Below, piece by piece: positions 47,991 to 60,614 of a stretch of 64,000 bases of DNA (position 1 is the stretch's first letter; each line of letters opens with the position of its first letter). The stretch covers positions 30,698,170 through 30,762,169 of the forward strand of contig CM067064.1 of the NCBI GenBank assembly GCA_033980235.1. Direction: 5' to 3'. Below the pieces are notes generated by a model. The model ran no database searches, was not told the DNA's origin, and was given only the letters and a program-made list of their open reading frames with translations. The position numbers and the translations under genes are program-made. The DNA is from Diadema setosum. Lineage: Eukaryota > Echinodermata > Echinoidea > Diadematoida > Diadematidae.

Positions 47991-50900
47991 TAGGCAAAAT
48001 GGATTAAAGGACAATCACTCACATACCAACAAATTGCATGATATAATTATTTCCTATATTATGTTTAAGTGCTTAGCATTCACACACAGATGCACACAGA
48101 TAGCTGTAGAACGCATCGGTTCTTGCACGAGTGCCCTCACATACGTACACGAACAGCTGTTCAGTAATAACACATCCGGCTCTGATTCACCCGATCGATA
48201 CGTTCGCGGCTCCCCTTCCGAGGGATCCTCGGACGTCACATCCCATTCTCAGCTAAATTCTAAGCGTGTCAGCGAAATCGATTCCCTTCCGTATGTTACT
48301 GGACAATGATGACGTTTCCATTTCGAACGTGTTATTAAGTTGCCCCCCCCCCCCCCCGAGTACAAACAAATCACGTGACCATCGATATGAACCCGGCACA
48401 CTTATTGATAATCGATCAACAGGGTGTAGCTAAGCTATCTTCAACGGACAGTAAACGTGAACAAATGCATTTTTTCTTGGATATCATTGCTCAATCCCTG
48501 ATAACAAAATATAAAGGATGTGAGGTTAAAGATACGAAACAAGACATGCCACTCGATTACCTCTGTAAGACCATGCATATTTTTTTCATTGCAACTGATT
48601 GACAACCAGGCAGATTGTCTCGATTGAAATGAATATAGTAAAGGGAAAAGGTTGAAACAGCGTTGTGTGTGTGTGTGTGTCCCTGTTTTTGCGAACATTG
48701 TTTTTTTTTTTTCTAAAACCTCGAGGAATCATTTTTGCTGGTGCCACTGTTTCATGGGATGCATCCAGGCTTGCTCACTTTGAATATGATTTCATGTTAA
48801 AATCGCTTCCGTTCCTTTATAAACCAAAACGAGAAAAGAATACATATTTCCAGAATTATGCTGCGGATTGTTTACGCTATAGCTATTAACATGTACCATT
48901 AAAAGTACTGAGGGAAAGTGTTTTTATCCTATTTTTTTTTCACAATTTCTGCTGGTAGGAAGCCATTCTAATGGCTCGTGTTGCCAGCCAAAAATAGGAG
49001 GTATACCTAATACGGCTGTACAGCCAACAGGGTAAAAGGTGTCTCCTGGTTTGAAGGCATGGCTGCGTACACAACAAAAGCGTGCACAGAGCTGTGTGCA
49101 AACAACACGGATGAAAATGTTTCGCGCTTGCTCTGCATCGGAAACGACCAATATCACTTTAACCCGAGCAGTGACGTCACTGCGCTGTGGAAATAGCGTC
49201 CGAGAGAGAGAGAGAGAGAGAGAGACGGAGAGAAAAATGCTGCTTGTGGCAGGCGCGTTGTATTATGATCACAGACGCCGTGAGTTAGAGAGAGAGAGAG
49301 GAAAAGAAAAAGAGAAGAGAAAGGAGAGGCGGGAGCATCATTTTATTCTTCTTCAGCCTATCGCGTTTTTATTTCCCTGACCTTCACGACCAATACTGTC
49401 TCGCAATGCAAATGCGATGTTTACTCCTCAAAGACGAGAATCAATTTCTTATCATATCACTCATCAATATCAAAGGGAGGTATATGAATAAATGAAAAAA
49501 AAAATAGCAAAGAAGGCTGAGGGTAAAGCCATAACTTGCCGCAGCTATGATGTATGTAGTCTATACATTATCATGGCATCGGTTGGACGATGGGGGTGGG
49601 GACTGTCATAGCACACTCGGATTGTTTTTTTTTTAATGTTTACCATTCGGCCCGAACATCTGTTACAGCATGGTATTTCACACGACGCAGATTAGCCTAT
49701 CTTCTTGTGATATAGCCACAAGTGGGGATAGCTGTACTGTTTATGGGCCATGTTTGACATAAGTGCGAAATTACATTGCACGTTGCATGGCAGTACAATT
49801 CAGAAGTGTTGCATCGCCAGTGGAAGAAGAAAGAATCCAAAAATGATTTTGTTATTATTATTTTGCTATCATATTTTTTCCACCTCTCTAATGCTTATCA
49901 GAGAACCGTTTTGTGCATACGCAGACAACGGAGAGGATGAGAAATCGAAAGCTCAAAGCAACTCCAACCCCCCCCCCCCCCCCATCCTCCTCCTTCTCCA
50001 ACCTCCGCCTCGGAATCTTGGTAAACATTTCTATCCGGGAAGACGACGCTTGACCAGTGCCGCTGTACGTGAAGCGGGCATCACTCAGATCCCGTCTTCC
50101 ACTCATCTCGTCGTCTCGGCGCTCTATCACCCCCCTTACCCTGCTCCTCTCCACCCTCCTTGAATCTCCCCGTACACACGTCACTAATTCATTAGCATCA
50201 CTTATCCTCCAACGTACGAGTGCATCCGGACCAAGACAAGAGAAGCCTCCGAGAATTTCGCCCTCCTCGCGATGAACGCTCGACGCGCGGAGAGCAGAAA
50301 AAGGGGGTGGCCAGTATAATGCAGAGAGAAGGGGAATGATCGGAGGGGTGGGGTAGGGAGGGGTAGGGAGGAGAGGTTTAAAATAAAATTTAAAAAAATC
50401 GATGGGAGATACGCATTGAGCATACTTTGGGACATGGATAGCTCGTCTCCAATGGCCCTATTTACATGGAATGGACTAATCTACGCTTCCCACGCACAAG
50501 ATTTTATTCCCACTCGGCGACACCAGAGATGCCTCATTCACCACATCTTTAGCAGCATTGGGAGACGTCGGATTTTATGCTCTATTTTTTTTTTTTTTTT
50601 TGGGGGGGGTTCTCAAATAATAAGTTACTTCTGCTTGATTTCACATAACCTAGGTGGAAATGTCTTGCACAAAAAAAAAAGAGGAAGGATAATTCAGGTT
50701 AATCAGCCTCATGGGTTCAATTGTTGAGAATACTGGCTGGTATGACGAATTGCGGTAAATACTTCATTAAAAAAAGGAAGGCAGCTGTTGTTGTTGCTTG
50801 TTTATTTCTCTCTTTTTTTTTTAGCCTGGATGTATAGTATTGCCAAACTACCATTAGAGACCTGCACCATATGTGTCCAAATTAAACAAACTAAAAATGA

Positions 50901-51822
50901 TAAGGTAGACTTTTTTTTTTTTACTTCAAATATAAAAATGTTTTCTTGTCGTTTTGTGAAGCACCTTTGACTGTTCACCTTTAGCAGAACGTAGTTGATG
51001 CTGAGCCAGACTTCTCGTCGCCTTTCCATCTTTAGCAGGAATATTTCAATTAGCAGCATGGTACTAGGGGCCTAGCAGCTGATGGTGGGTAAGGGGGTGG
51101 GGTGGGGTGGGGTGGGGTAGGGTGGGGTGGAAGGCAGATTATGTGAGAAGGAAATGACAGTGGCACCACATACCATGCCACTATATTACGACCCTTGGTC
51201 GTTGCAACGTTCATCCGTCCCAATCGGTGACTGCCGTGGGCGCCGGCCGCCACGAGGACGGAGGAGACACATGCCGCACATAGCATTCCTTTTCCTCCCG
51301 ATACCCCCGCGCTCCATCCATTCAGCGTCCCCTCATCGGCATAAATTCCAGCAGACGACTCACAAACAATCAGCGCACACCAAGCTCTATACAGACAGCC
51401 TTACGATCATGATCGGTGATTCATAAACACCTACCCTGCCGATCATCGTGACAAGCTTTCATGATCACGAGCTCTGCATCGCACAATAGTGTTGAATCTG
51501 TCACTTAGACATTCACTTTCAAATTTCATCACATTCCTTTTGAAAATAAAAAGGAAAACGTATAACGTAACATTGATTATAAAAACTGCCCGTGTTATAG
51601 GGATAGTGTCTTACACATTGCCTTTTCTCAAAGTCATATGTAAAATGCTGGAAATAATAGCATACACTGTGAATCTCAATGAATAAGTTCCATCGTAGGT
51701 CACGAACATAAAATCTAACCATCGAACAATTCATAGCAAAGGATTTCATAATATGCACATCTTGAAAACGAAAAACACAAAGACGAATCTCGACCGAAAA
51801 TATAAATTCAAGAGAAACTCAC
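47991..51822 (-). other. Inferred tob 5' UTR intron; no gene seen inside
   Basis: Bounded by the acceptor at 47968-47969 and a candidate GTGAGT donor at 51822-51817. It contains a 14-bp perfect CRE palindrome CAGTGACGTCACTG (49169-49182), GA repeats (49202-49225, 49287-49305), poly-C (49970-49983), and a GGGGT repeat (51090-51130). No coding exon recognised. Confidence 0.4.
49169..49182. promoter_or_regulatory. Perfect CRE palindrome in tob intron
   Basis: CAGTGACGTCACTG is a 14-bp perfect palindrome centred on the full CREB/ATF site TGACGTCA. Confidence 0.5.
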
Positions 51823-52060
51823 CTCAAATAAAATAAATCGCGAGGTATTCACAAGTAATGAAGAGCAATCCTTGATTTAAGAAGATGATATGGACCCCTG
51901 TACCAGACAGACAATCAAGTTTCAATGGTCGGACGCGTATTGTTCACCGATCCAGGTAGGAGCGTGTGCAGACATAGGATCTTGCCGGCGATCTAGAACG
52001 TGTGCTCGCGAAGTACTAAAATGAGTTCGGCGTTCGTCAGCGGTTGGTGTTATACTTTTC
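51823..52060 (-). promoter_or_regulatory. Candidate tob 5' UTR exon and core promoter
   Basis: On the - strand a strong donor (TTTGAG|GTGAGT) ends a CpG-bearing block. A TATA-like AAGTATAACA lies near 52050-52059, about 30 bp before a plausible start at about 52020. The exon would be about 200 nt with a short upstream ORF (ATG near 51977, 17 codons). It is linked to tob only by position and phase-free splicing logic. Confidence 0.35.
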
Positions 52061-53385
52061 ACCGTTCGGGGGAAGAGCTGTGATCGCGTGTGTGTCAGCG
52101 GCCTGCGCTTGTCTGTGCGACTAACGAAAATTCTGCGTCGCCGGCTCAGTTATACTTGCTGCGTTGCTACGTGCGAAAGATTCGACCGCTGCGTAGGTAG
52201 CTCTGTTGGTAGGAAGGAGCACAACACACACAACGCACACACACACGTACACACACACAGACGCACACGTTCTCATCACTTATGAGGTCACGCTCCCTCA
52301 TTAGCATAACTAAGTAGCGAGAGGAATCAAAACACGGGAGGATATCGACTCGGGTGGTAGGATGTTATCGCCGACTCCATATGCGAGATAAAAGAAAATA
52401 ATATGTTTATGAATGCTATTACAAATATTTTGCTTCCAACTGAGTTCTGCGTCACGTCTGAGTATGACATTGACAAGAAAACAAGTACATAGGCTTGAGC
52501 TTTACACTGGCAAGGGGGTGAAATGCTGATTGAAATATACAGAGAAAAAGACAAAGTATTTTAATCATTTTTCCCTGGGCACTTGGAGGGGTGGGGGCTT
52601 GGAGAGGAGGTAACTATTGGTGGATATTAGTGATGTTATTCATTATTGCCCATATGGAAAGCGATGTGTTGCAATATTCTTTCCTTTTGATTGACAGTCG
52701 TGATGGATAGCCAGGGTACAAATATTTGTCTATTATCGCTCCCCAGTCGATGGGACACGGACTTCTCGAGAGAAGGGGGTATATGGAATGCCGGGCGCCC
52801 TTTTGATTGTACATCAGAGCGTATTGGAAATGCTCGACTCGTATAGGGTCCGTCCAGCGGTGTACGACACGCCGGGACATTGCCGCACACTACTTATCAG
52901 AGAGCGAAATAGCCTCCTCATTACACGCACGTGTTTATTACAGACTCCTATTTCGAGCTCGGGTACGCTTCCCGCGTTTGCATTGCTTTTTCCTGCCTCG
53001 AAAACATGCCGAGAGAGGAGGGCGATATCTGTTTTAATAGCCTTGTATCCGCCACACGCTTTCGTTGGGACCCTGCACTCGACTTTTGGGGCGGAAGTTT
53101 AGCTTTCCAAGGGACGGGGGGCCTTTCTTTTTTGCTTTGGCTAGGGCAAGGCTATTATTAGTCGGAGGCCGAGCGGTCTCCCGAGAATAGGCCAGGGTGG
53201 ATTAAACGTTTCCGTTACCCATAGACAAAATAGATTAGTGTCAGTGTGAGGAGCGGATCGCGGCACCGCAAGCCCGTTAGCAATGATCCGACGTCGTACG
53301 CAGGCCCGAACGGAATTCGCACAACTGCAACATCGGGTTACTTGCGATCGAGAACTTTCTGAATATATTGGTTTGTGTACATGAA
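52061..53385. other. Tob upstream flank, no gene seen
   Basis: Moderate CpG content at 52080-52290, CA-rich at 52222-52262. No protein gene recognised. Confidence 0.45.
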
Positions 53386-53440
53386 AATGAATGAATGAAT
53401 GAATGAATGAATAAATACGTATATGTATATATACATATAC

Positions 53441-53493
<53 letters not shown>
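53386..53493 (+). repeat. (ATGA)n then (TA)n microsatellite
   Basis: Six ATGA units (53388-53412) followed by a TA tract (53443-53489). Confidence 0.95.
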
Positions 53494-53494
<1 letters not shown>

Positions 53495-54796
53495 CATGCA
53501 TACATCATATATAGGCCTACCTATAAATTTTCATGGAAGAACGCAGGCATGAAGTTATAATGTTGAAATTTTAAGTGCATTATTATAGTACAATGTAATA
53601 AGAAAGCATTACAGAAAAGAGAGGACGTTTAGTATAACAAGATAAAAACACATCAAAGTTTACGAAAGCTTTGTTTCCTGTGATATATTCATGATATATA
53701 TTGTGATGTGTATATTAATCTGTAGTAAAGATAAGAGACAGCGTCAGAACTGCTTTAAAAAAAGCATTACGGAAAAAAAAAAGAAAAAACCGTCAGGTTC
53801 TTATTTTGTGTCCCACCGGTTAACCTCTCACCGGATGCGGTTTCTAAGGATCTTAGCTCCCTATTAATAATTTTACAAGTTTGATCTTACTTTAGGTACT
53901 CTGCGGGATACGAACGATTTTGACATGCGAGTACATATCTCTCTAATGAGTGACATGTTAAAAAGGCTAGAAAAGGTAAAATAACGTTTGATGATATCAC
54001 AACTTTAGCAAATCTCAAGGAAGAAAAAAACAGTTTAAGAATGAAGCCAAGGGCTGATGGTTATTTGAACGGAAAACCCACATCGTGCCTATATTAATTA
54101 CATATACATCAACGCTGTATGTCGAGTCCTATCATAACACGTCATTTTGGTCTACCATAGATCATTATACTCATCACTCACGTGATCCACCTGAGTAGAT
54201 AACAGCCCCATTTCATAGATCTTCTGGAAAGAGGAAGGAGATGGTGGGCGACGAAAATTATGGTTATTTTTACCCATTAATGTCAGTTCTAGATATAAAT
54301 TTCTGGTGATAAAGACGCAAATCTCGCCATCACCGATTAAGACACCCAAAAAAATAAATAAATAAAGGAATTAAAATAATCTTCCCTCTATCGTGGTTCA
54401 ATGCGCATCTAAACGTCTAGGAAAACAGCACATAAAATCTAGGTTCTCTGTTAAATTGCTTTATCTAATATTATAAAGTGGAACGCAATATACAAAGTAA
54501 ACTGTGTGATTCTTCTCCTTCGCCACTCCTGAAATACACCCACATAACATAAAGAAGACCTTTAAGCTTTTGAAAATACACACCCAAAGATATTTGTGGC
54601 TGTCATTAATAGGCGTTTCATTCCATTTTGGGGTTAGGAGCCAAAATAGTTTACTTCCAAAGAAATGGACAAGGGGAGCAGTTGAGTGATATTTAGCATC
54701 GGGTAATTTCAAAATGCTTGCCTAATGATGATGATGATGAAAAATAAGAATGATTATTTCCTGTAAAGAACTCGTGATATTTCGTTATAAGACAAG
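53494..54796. other. Intergenic, no gene seen
   Basis: AT-rich unique-looking sequence; nothing recognised. Confidence 0.5.
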
Positions 54797-54819
54797 CACA
54801 CACACACACACACACACAG

Positions 54820-54849
<30 letters not shown>
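54797..54849 (+). repeat. (CA)n microsatellite
   Basis: About 26 CA units with one GA interruption. Confidence 0.95.
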
Positions 54850-54850
<1 letters not shown>

Positions 54851-55739
54851 TAATTGTAATGAAATCTCCTTGTGCAATTCGATGTCAGCTAGACAGCCTA
54901 CAGTTACTGCAAATCAACCCCATGTATACGACAGTGCTCCCATAAAGTCTCCTCAGAGGACGGGAAAATGAGTCTGTGACACCCTTCGCCTGAGACATTT
55001 CATTTTCAGAACGACGTTACTTAAAGCTGTTCCATCAAGAGAAGAAGAATGCATTTCCTCAATTTTGATTAACCCTCCAGAGTCTGTGTTGTATGTTGCA
55101 GACACAGTTTCCTTGATGGCAATGTACGCCTATATACTGCAAATTGGCCTTAGCAGACGGCGTCGTCATTTTGTGCCAAAACGCCCTTCCTGCTTGGTTG
55201 ATACAAGCAGGCAATTTTCAATGAATTGTGACGTCAGTTGAGACGATCAGGCAAACTAACGGAGCAAAAGGTTAGAGGCTGAAGAGAAAGATCACGTTGT
55301 TTTCTGACAATGTCTGCTTACGCCACATACGCCCTGGTAAATCGATGGATTGTTTTCTCAACTCGGAGAGATGTTTCGTGATGCCTTTTGCACTGGATCT
55401 TAGTCCCGGCTTCTCATTGTTTGATTTCAAGAAAAACAGAAAGAGAGAGGGAGAGAGATGAGAAAGAGATAGGGAGGTAGAGGGAGATATATATTTTGAA
55501 ATACATATATACATATTTCCCAAGACTTAAAAACACGGGTCGCAAACATGCAAACACGCAGTAGACACTTTTCACTAGGAGACAAAAGCCGAGGGGAAAC
55601 GTATAATACAGCAAGTGCAAGGTCTCCTTCCACTTATATATACCCATCCCCTCCCGTCACCCCCTCCCCCCCCCCCCTCCACCAACTCCCCATCAACTCA
55701 CCCTACCCCTACCCCTCCCCTCGTCCGCGATTTTGATCG

Positions 55740-55860
55740 GAAAGTTGTCGCGGTGGCGCGTTGTTGACATTACTCAAATCCTCGCCCGTGCGTCAGCGGT
55801 GGTATTTAAGCGTCCGTGCGCTCCAGGTTCAACCCCGTCGGTCACATTGCGGCAAATTTG
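55740..55860 (+). promoter_or_regulatory. Candidate core promoter with TATA-like box and initiator
   Basis: TATTTAAG at 55803-55810 lies in a short CpG-rich block (GTCGCGGTGGCGCG and GCGTCAGCGG upstream). TCACATT (55842-55848) fits the initiator consensus YYANWYY at a slightly long spacing. No downstream gene on the + strand was recognised. Confidence 0.3.
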
Positions 55861-57825
55861 GTCTTTCGTATAAAATTTAATATTCGAAGTTCAGAACCAG
55901 AGACAGATAGATAGATGGATAGAGAGACAGAAACACAGCGAGACAGATAGAAGGGGGCAGGGATAGAAGAAAGAGAGAGAATTAAATTCAGAGGTAACCA
56001 ACCCTCATTTCAAGGATTTAAGGTGTATTTAAAAACATGTAAAGAACTTGAGTATCGCATTGCTAATAAGAATGGAAAACTTGTACTTCATTTCCGTAAA
56101 TGGAGATTTGACATAATGATGTAAAGGTATGTTATTGCAGTGAACACTCTGAATTTAACATATTGAACCGATATTATTGTTTATGACTGTACCATTGCAT
56201 ATGTACAACATTCTTATTGACTTTATTCTATGCTGCTTTGCTTTGATTCTCTTCATTTTTTTGACTCAATTTTTTTTGTTATTATCTATTATTAGTAGTA
56301 TTTTTATAATTTCGAATTTTGTTGTGATTTTTTTTGTAATCTTGTTTATTTGATCAAGAAAAACTCAATGAAAAAAAAAAGAGAGAAAATGAGAAAGATG
56401 TGACGAAAGCATAACGACAACAGTCAAAATCAAAATTGTATACAAAGATTAAATGGTATTCAATCTCTGCACAAAATATCGTTATTTGACATGCTTAACC
56501 TATTCTGACCGGCCAGCGCTGTAGGACTGGGGGTTCTAAAGGATGGAAATCATTCGTAGTTAAAGTAGACAAGGTTTGTTTGAATTGATACAAATCAATA
56601 TGACAGGACCATGTAATTTCCTCTTAGAGGAAAAAATGATGGAGGGAAAACGAGATGGAGAAAACATACCAAGTCACGAAGGAAATGTCGAATAGTAGAG
56701 AGAGTCAAGACTACGTTTGTAAGATTGTTCTAAAATAGGTCAAATTAATGTAGGTGGAATAATTACCAGGTTGATTGCGACAATCTGGAATACATCTCAA
56801 TGGTTGGCTCAAGTATTTTGTATATAAGAGTCAAACATTTCGCACATTGTATTATCGCTTAGGAATAGGATATATGCTGGGGGAGTTTGAAAGATTTTTA
56901 GACTTTGATAAGTAAGGCTACGTGTGTGCGGAATGGCTTAGACATTTTTGAGAAACGTGGGATCCTAATCATTACATTCTTATGTATCGACATAGAAACG
57001 AAGCCAGTGGAACTACATCCGTCAATATAAATCGAAATGAAGACAGCGAAAGGTATCGTGAGACAGCAAAAAATTGCCACTGAGAGTAGACGTACAAATA
57101 GTAAACAGAAACTGAGGTACATGAAAAGCCGAGAGAAGGCATTTTACGTGGAATGACAGAGGAATGTGGTGTCTACAAGCAGTGCAGTAAGGCAGGCCTT
57201 TTGCTCAGACATCAACCAGCAAAATCTTGTTCCTTTTCGTCTTTTTTTTCCCTTTGGTGCCACAGAAATATATAGCAATGGGACTAAGCACTAGGTCTCT
57301 CGGCGAGACTGTGCAGCCAAATGAAAGGTGGCAATACACAAATAGACTTGATTGCAACCTATCCAGACCCATCGCTCCCCATCACAGCCTAAAATGTTCG
57401 ATCTCTGATTTATCTCTCTTTCTCTCATTCTCTCTCTATCTTTCTTTCTTTTCTTCCTCCCCCATGCTCCACTCGTGGTGGCCCCATCCGAACTGTAATC
57501 CCCCGCCGGAGACTTGTCGTTCGAAATCAGTCCCGGCAAAACCTGAAGAGCGGCATCATCGGTCCAGAAAAGGTCACAGAAATATGAACCTAACATTCTG
57601 TCGTATTTTCCAATTTCCTTTGCTTTGCAAGACTATAAGGGTGGTGAGGAAAGAACTTCCATGTCACCTTTGAGTCTATTATTTCCTCTTTCCAAGTTAA
57701 ACACCCATAGGAGTACAGATTCGCGGGAGGAAAAAAATAGAGATAAAAGAAAAGCACGCACACACAAAAATCCAAGCGCACGCACGCCAGCTAGCCGTGG
57801 TAATCAGCTAACCCGATTTGGCTTG
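55861..57825. other. Intergenic, no gene seen
   Basis: GATA-like tetranucleotides at 55903-55930 and an AT-rich, A-run-ended stretch (about 56130-56390) that could be a LINE 3' end. No gene recognised. Confidence 0.45.
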
Positions 57826-57827
57826 CT

Positions 57828-58035
57828 ATCTTCCGGTTGATGACGTCAGAGCTCGTACCCTCGGCTCGCCTGCCTCTCGCTCGCTGATGCAGCGGAGACC
57901 GGCTTCGGGTTTTTGCGAACGAACGGAACGCACTGCGCCATGGCTTTCTATACGGCGTTCAATTGCGCAGAGAGAGAGAGAGAGAGAGAGAGGAGCACGG
58001 AGTGCTATATTTAGCATTCTGGGCTCTGTCAGCCA
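57828..58035. promoter_or_regulatory. Candidate promoter: ETS word, full CRE, GA tract, TATA-like box
   Basis: CTTCCGGTT (57829-57837), TGACGTCA (57841-57848), CpG-bearing sequence, a GA tract (57970-57991) and TATATTTA (58006-58013) lie in a promoter-like order for the + strand. No coding exon follows that I can identify. It may also serve tob at distance. Confidence 0.35.
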
Positions 58036-58516
58036 AAGCTAGCTTGGGCCATCACAACAAAACACGCCGCTAGATTCCTCTTTTTTTCTCCCCCTCTCTC
58101 CCCCTCTTTACCAGTGCTCTAGCGTGTTCTCTCCCCCTTTCCTCTTCCCATATCTCTCTTACCTTGCGCGCGATTTACGTCAGTACTGCGAAGTAGGGCA
58201 GACATCATCTCAACGAGAAGGAGGAGGATGTAGTCGTCTTCTTGGGGAAGAGAGAGAGGAAAGAAAGTCATGTAAGAGGGGAGATGGTGTCTTAGCAGGA
58301 CAAGAGAGATCCAGGGAAGAAAGGAAGTGACAGGCGTGTGGTATAATGCTCTGATAATTAGCAACCAACGGCGGAAACATGGTAATTTAGCGCTAATCTC
58401 ATATAACGTTTCATTTGCGAAAAAAAAAGAAACAACTTTCTCTTCTGAACTGAGCCATGTAAGCACGATTGGTATAAGGGCTCACCATTTTTTTTTTTTT
58501 TTGGTGAGAATATCAA

Positions 58517-58599
58517 ATGTGTTTGTGTGTGTATGTGTGTGTGTGTGTGTGTGCGCGCGCGCGTGTGTGTGTGTGTGTGTGTATGTGTGTGTGTGTGTG
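58517..58599 (+). repeat. (TG)n(CG)n(TG)n microsatellite
   Basis: TG tract interrupted by a GCGCGCGCGC block; alternating purine-pyrimidine throughout, a Z-DNA-prone composition. Confidence 0.95.
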
Positions 58600-58893
58600 A
58601 ACATTCCTTTGGAGTCACACAAGGGCTTCGGACATCAAGGGAACATCACCCACCGACTCTAAGTGTGGTGAGCAAGCGAGCAAAAAGTCAAACGACCTTC
58701 ACTCCTGACCGACGTTAATCAAAGGTTCTACACATTGTTAAGTCTGAGCCGTATACGCCGGGAATGTTTCGCAATAATTGGCTAATGAGTTCGTGACAAA
58801 CAGCAGCGACGAAATTTGTCGAGACGAACATGAAACTGACAAGTTGAAAGACACCTGACGTGAAACAGACAGAAAATGGCGCCAAGCCTTTAA

Positions 58894-59248
58894 AGGGGAT
58901 GGCTAGTAACTGATCAGTGGGAATCAGTGGGAATGCTGGGGGATGGTTGTTCCAATCCTTGTGGATTCATTTAAGAGTACATTATATATCGATTGTTGTG
59001 TGAAAATTGTTTGCTTCAGAATGGTCTTATATTCAAGTAATGTGCAGTTTAATGTTTCCAGGTTAGCATGCCTGTACAGTGACGAGGCATTAAAGTGCAC
59101 ATTACCTGCATATGAGACCATTCTGAAGCAAACAATTTTCACACAACAATAGATATATAATGTACTCTTAAATGAATCCCACAAGAATTGGAACAATCAT
59201 CCCCCAGCATTTCCACTGATTCCCACTGATCAGTTACAAGCCATCCCC
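58894..59248. mobile_element. 355-bp near-perfect palindromic TTAA-bordered MITE
   Basis: TTAA lies at 58890-58893 and 59249-59252. Ends read (A)GGGGATGGCTAGTAACTGAT and, inverted, GGGGATGGCTTGTAACTGAT. Arms of about 150 bp are nearly identical in inverted orientation, including GTGTGAAAATTGTTTGCTTC. The short centre is around 59055-59085. A transcript would fold into one long hairpin. Confidence 0.85.
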
Positions 59249-59254
59249 TTAAAG

Positions 59255-59890
59255 TCTTATAACCGAGTTTATTAATTCAAACGTATCCATCGAAGGTCAT
59301 TCTAATGAAAGATCATCTATAGTTGCACCAAACGTGAATTTCACAGAGGCGTATAAACTGTTACAAAAGATACAGGTTGGTAAACAAAAATAGTGATACA
59401 CACACACACGCAAAGTAGAAAAGAGAAGCGAAAAATGCAGAACAAAACACCACCATCAAGAAAACATATTTCTCGTCGAATTAGATTTCACAGGGGGTAC
59501 AATGTGTGTGAATAATAATACACTTGGATGGTATGAATTACTTTTAGAGCCATACATTTCTGCAAATAGTAAACAGCTGAGACATTCAGTTTAGATTTTA
59601 CAGAGCTATATGACATAATAATGTCACACCATACTTAGTAATTTACAATCTACGTATAAAGACACACATATTTTTATATGCTTAGAAACCTACAAATAAC
59701 TACATAAGATTATATAAAAATGTTTTTTTTAAATACCTGAATGCTATCCCATATCTAAAGACATATATATATTGGGTTACATATGTAAATACATAAAATA
59801 CAATGCAATTATGTTTTTGTACATTTACGCATAATATTTACCTGCACAGCATCATCGTATAAACTCATCTCATATATCTCATATATATGC

Positions 59891-59942
<52 letters not shown>

Positions 59943-60206
59943 AAATAACTAAATAAGATTATATAAAAATGCTTCCTGCAAATTATACTAAACATAATCT
60001 ACAGAGAAATATGATGTAATACATGAAATATAATGCAATTATATTTTCATAATATTTATCAATATTTTCATCTATACAACATTACATAGAAACTTTTCAG
60101 TCAGATTAGTTAACGCATGATACCTGTGAATTCTTTTGGTGTGATATAAATCTCCGGGAACGATATCCTACTATTGTAATATCAGTGAATAAGAGAATCG
60201 TGAATT
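59255..60206. other. Intergenic, no gene seen; TA-rich
   Basis: Contains TA tracts (59766-59772, 59883-59936). Two copies of an ATATAAAAATG...ATACATGAAATATAATGCAATTAT-like segment occur at about 59690-59830 and 59940-60050, suggesting a local duplication. Confidence 0.5.
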
Positions 60207-60210
60207 TTAA

Positions 60211-60610
60211 AGGGACTGCACGGTACTGCTTGAGGTGGGGATTCATGTTTTGAACATTCCTAAGTGAGATGATGAGAAACCTCTTATGAGAGAGCATGTA
60301 ATTTTAAGAAGGATTCAACATTTATTTGATGAAAATTGGTTTTCAAATGGCTGAGATATCCAAAAAAGTGATAATAATAAAAGGCGACAGGCCACGCCTT
60401 TTATTAGGCGACATGCCACGCCTTTTATTAGGATCTCTTTGTTTCACATTGTTTTTGGATATCTCAGCTATTCCAAAACCGATTTTCATCAAATAAACTT
60501 TTGATACCCCTTAGAATTGCATGCTCTTTGACATCTAATAGAGTGGTTTCTGATATCTCGCAAAACGTTAAAAACTAAATCCTCACCTCGACCAGAACTG
60601 TACACACCCT
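60211..60610. mobile_element. 400-bp TTAA-flanked MITE with internal tandem repeat
   Basis: TTAA lies at 60207-60210 and 60611-60614. Ends read AGGGACTGCACGGTACTG and, inverted, AGGGTGTGTACAGTTCTG. Arms share GATATCTCAGC and TTTGATGAAAATCGG-like blocks. The centre has two 24-bp copies of GGCGACAGGCCACGCCTTTT-ATTA (60383-60406, 60407-60430; one mismatch). Confidence 0.85.
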
Positions 60611-60614
60611 TTAA

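Noticed and set aside
47964..48014. 17-residue N-terminal extension of the tob frame
   Set aside because: A pyrimidine-rich CAG acceptor lies between it and the conserved start, so the extension is intronic; the family also starts close to the BTG domain.
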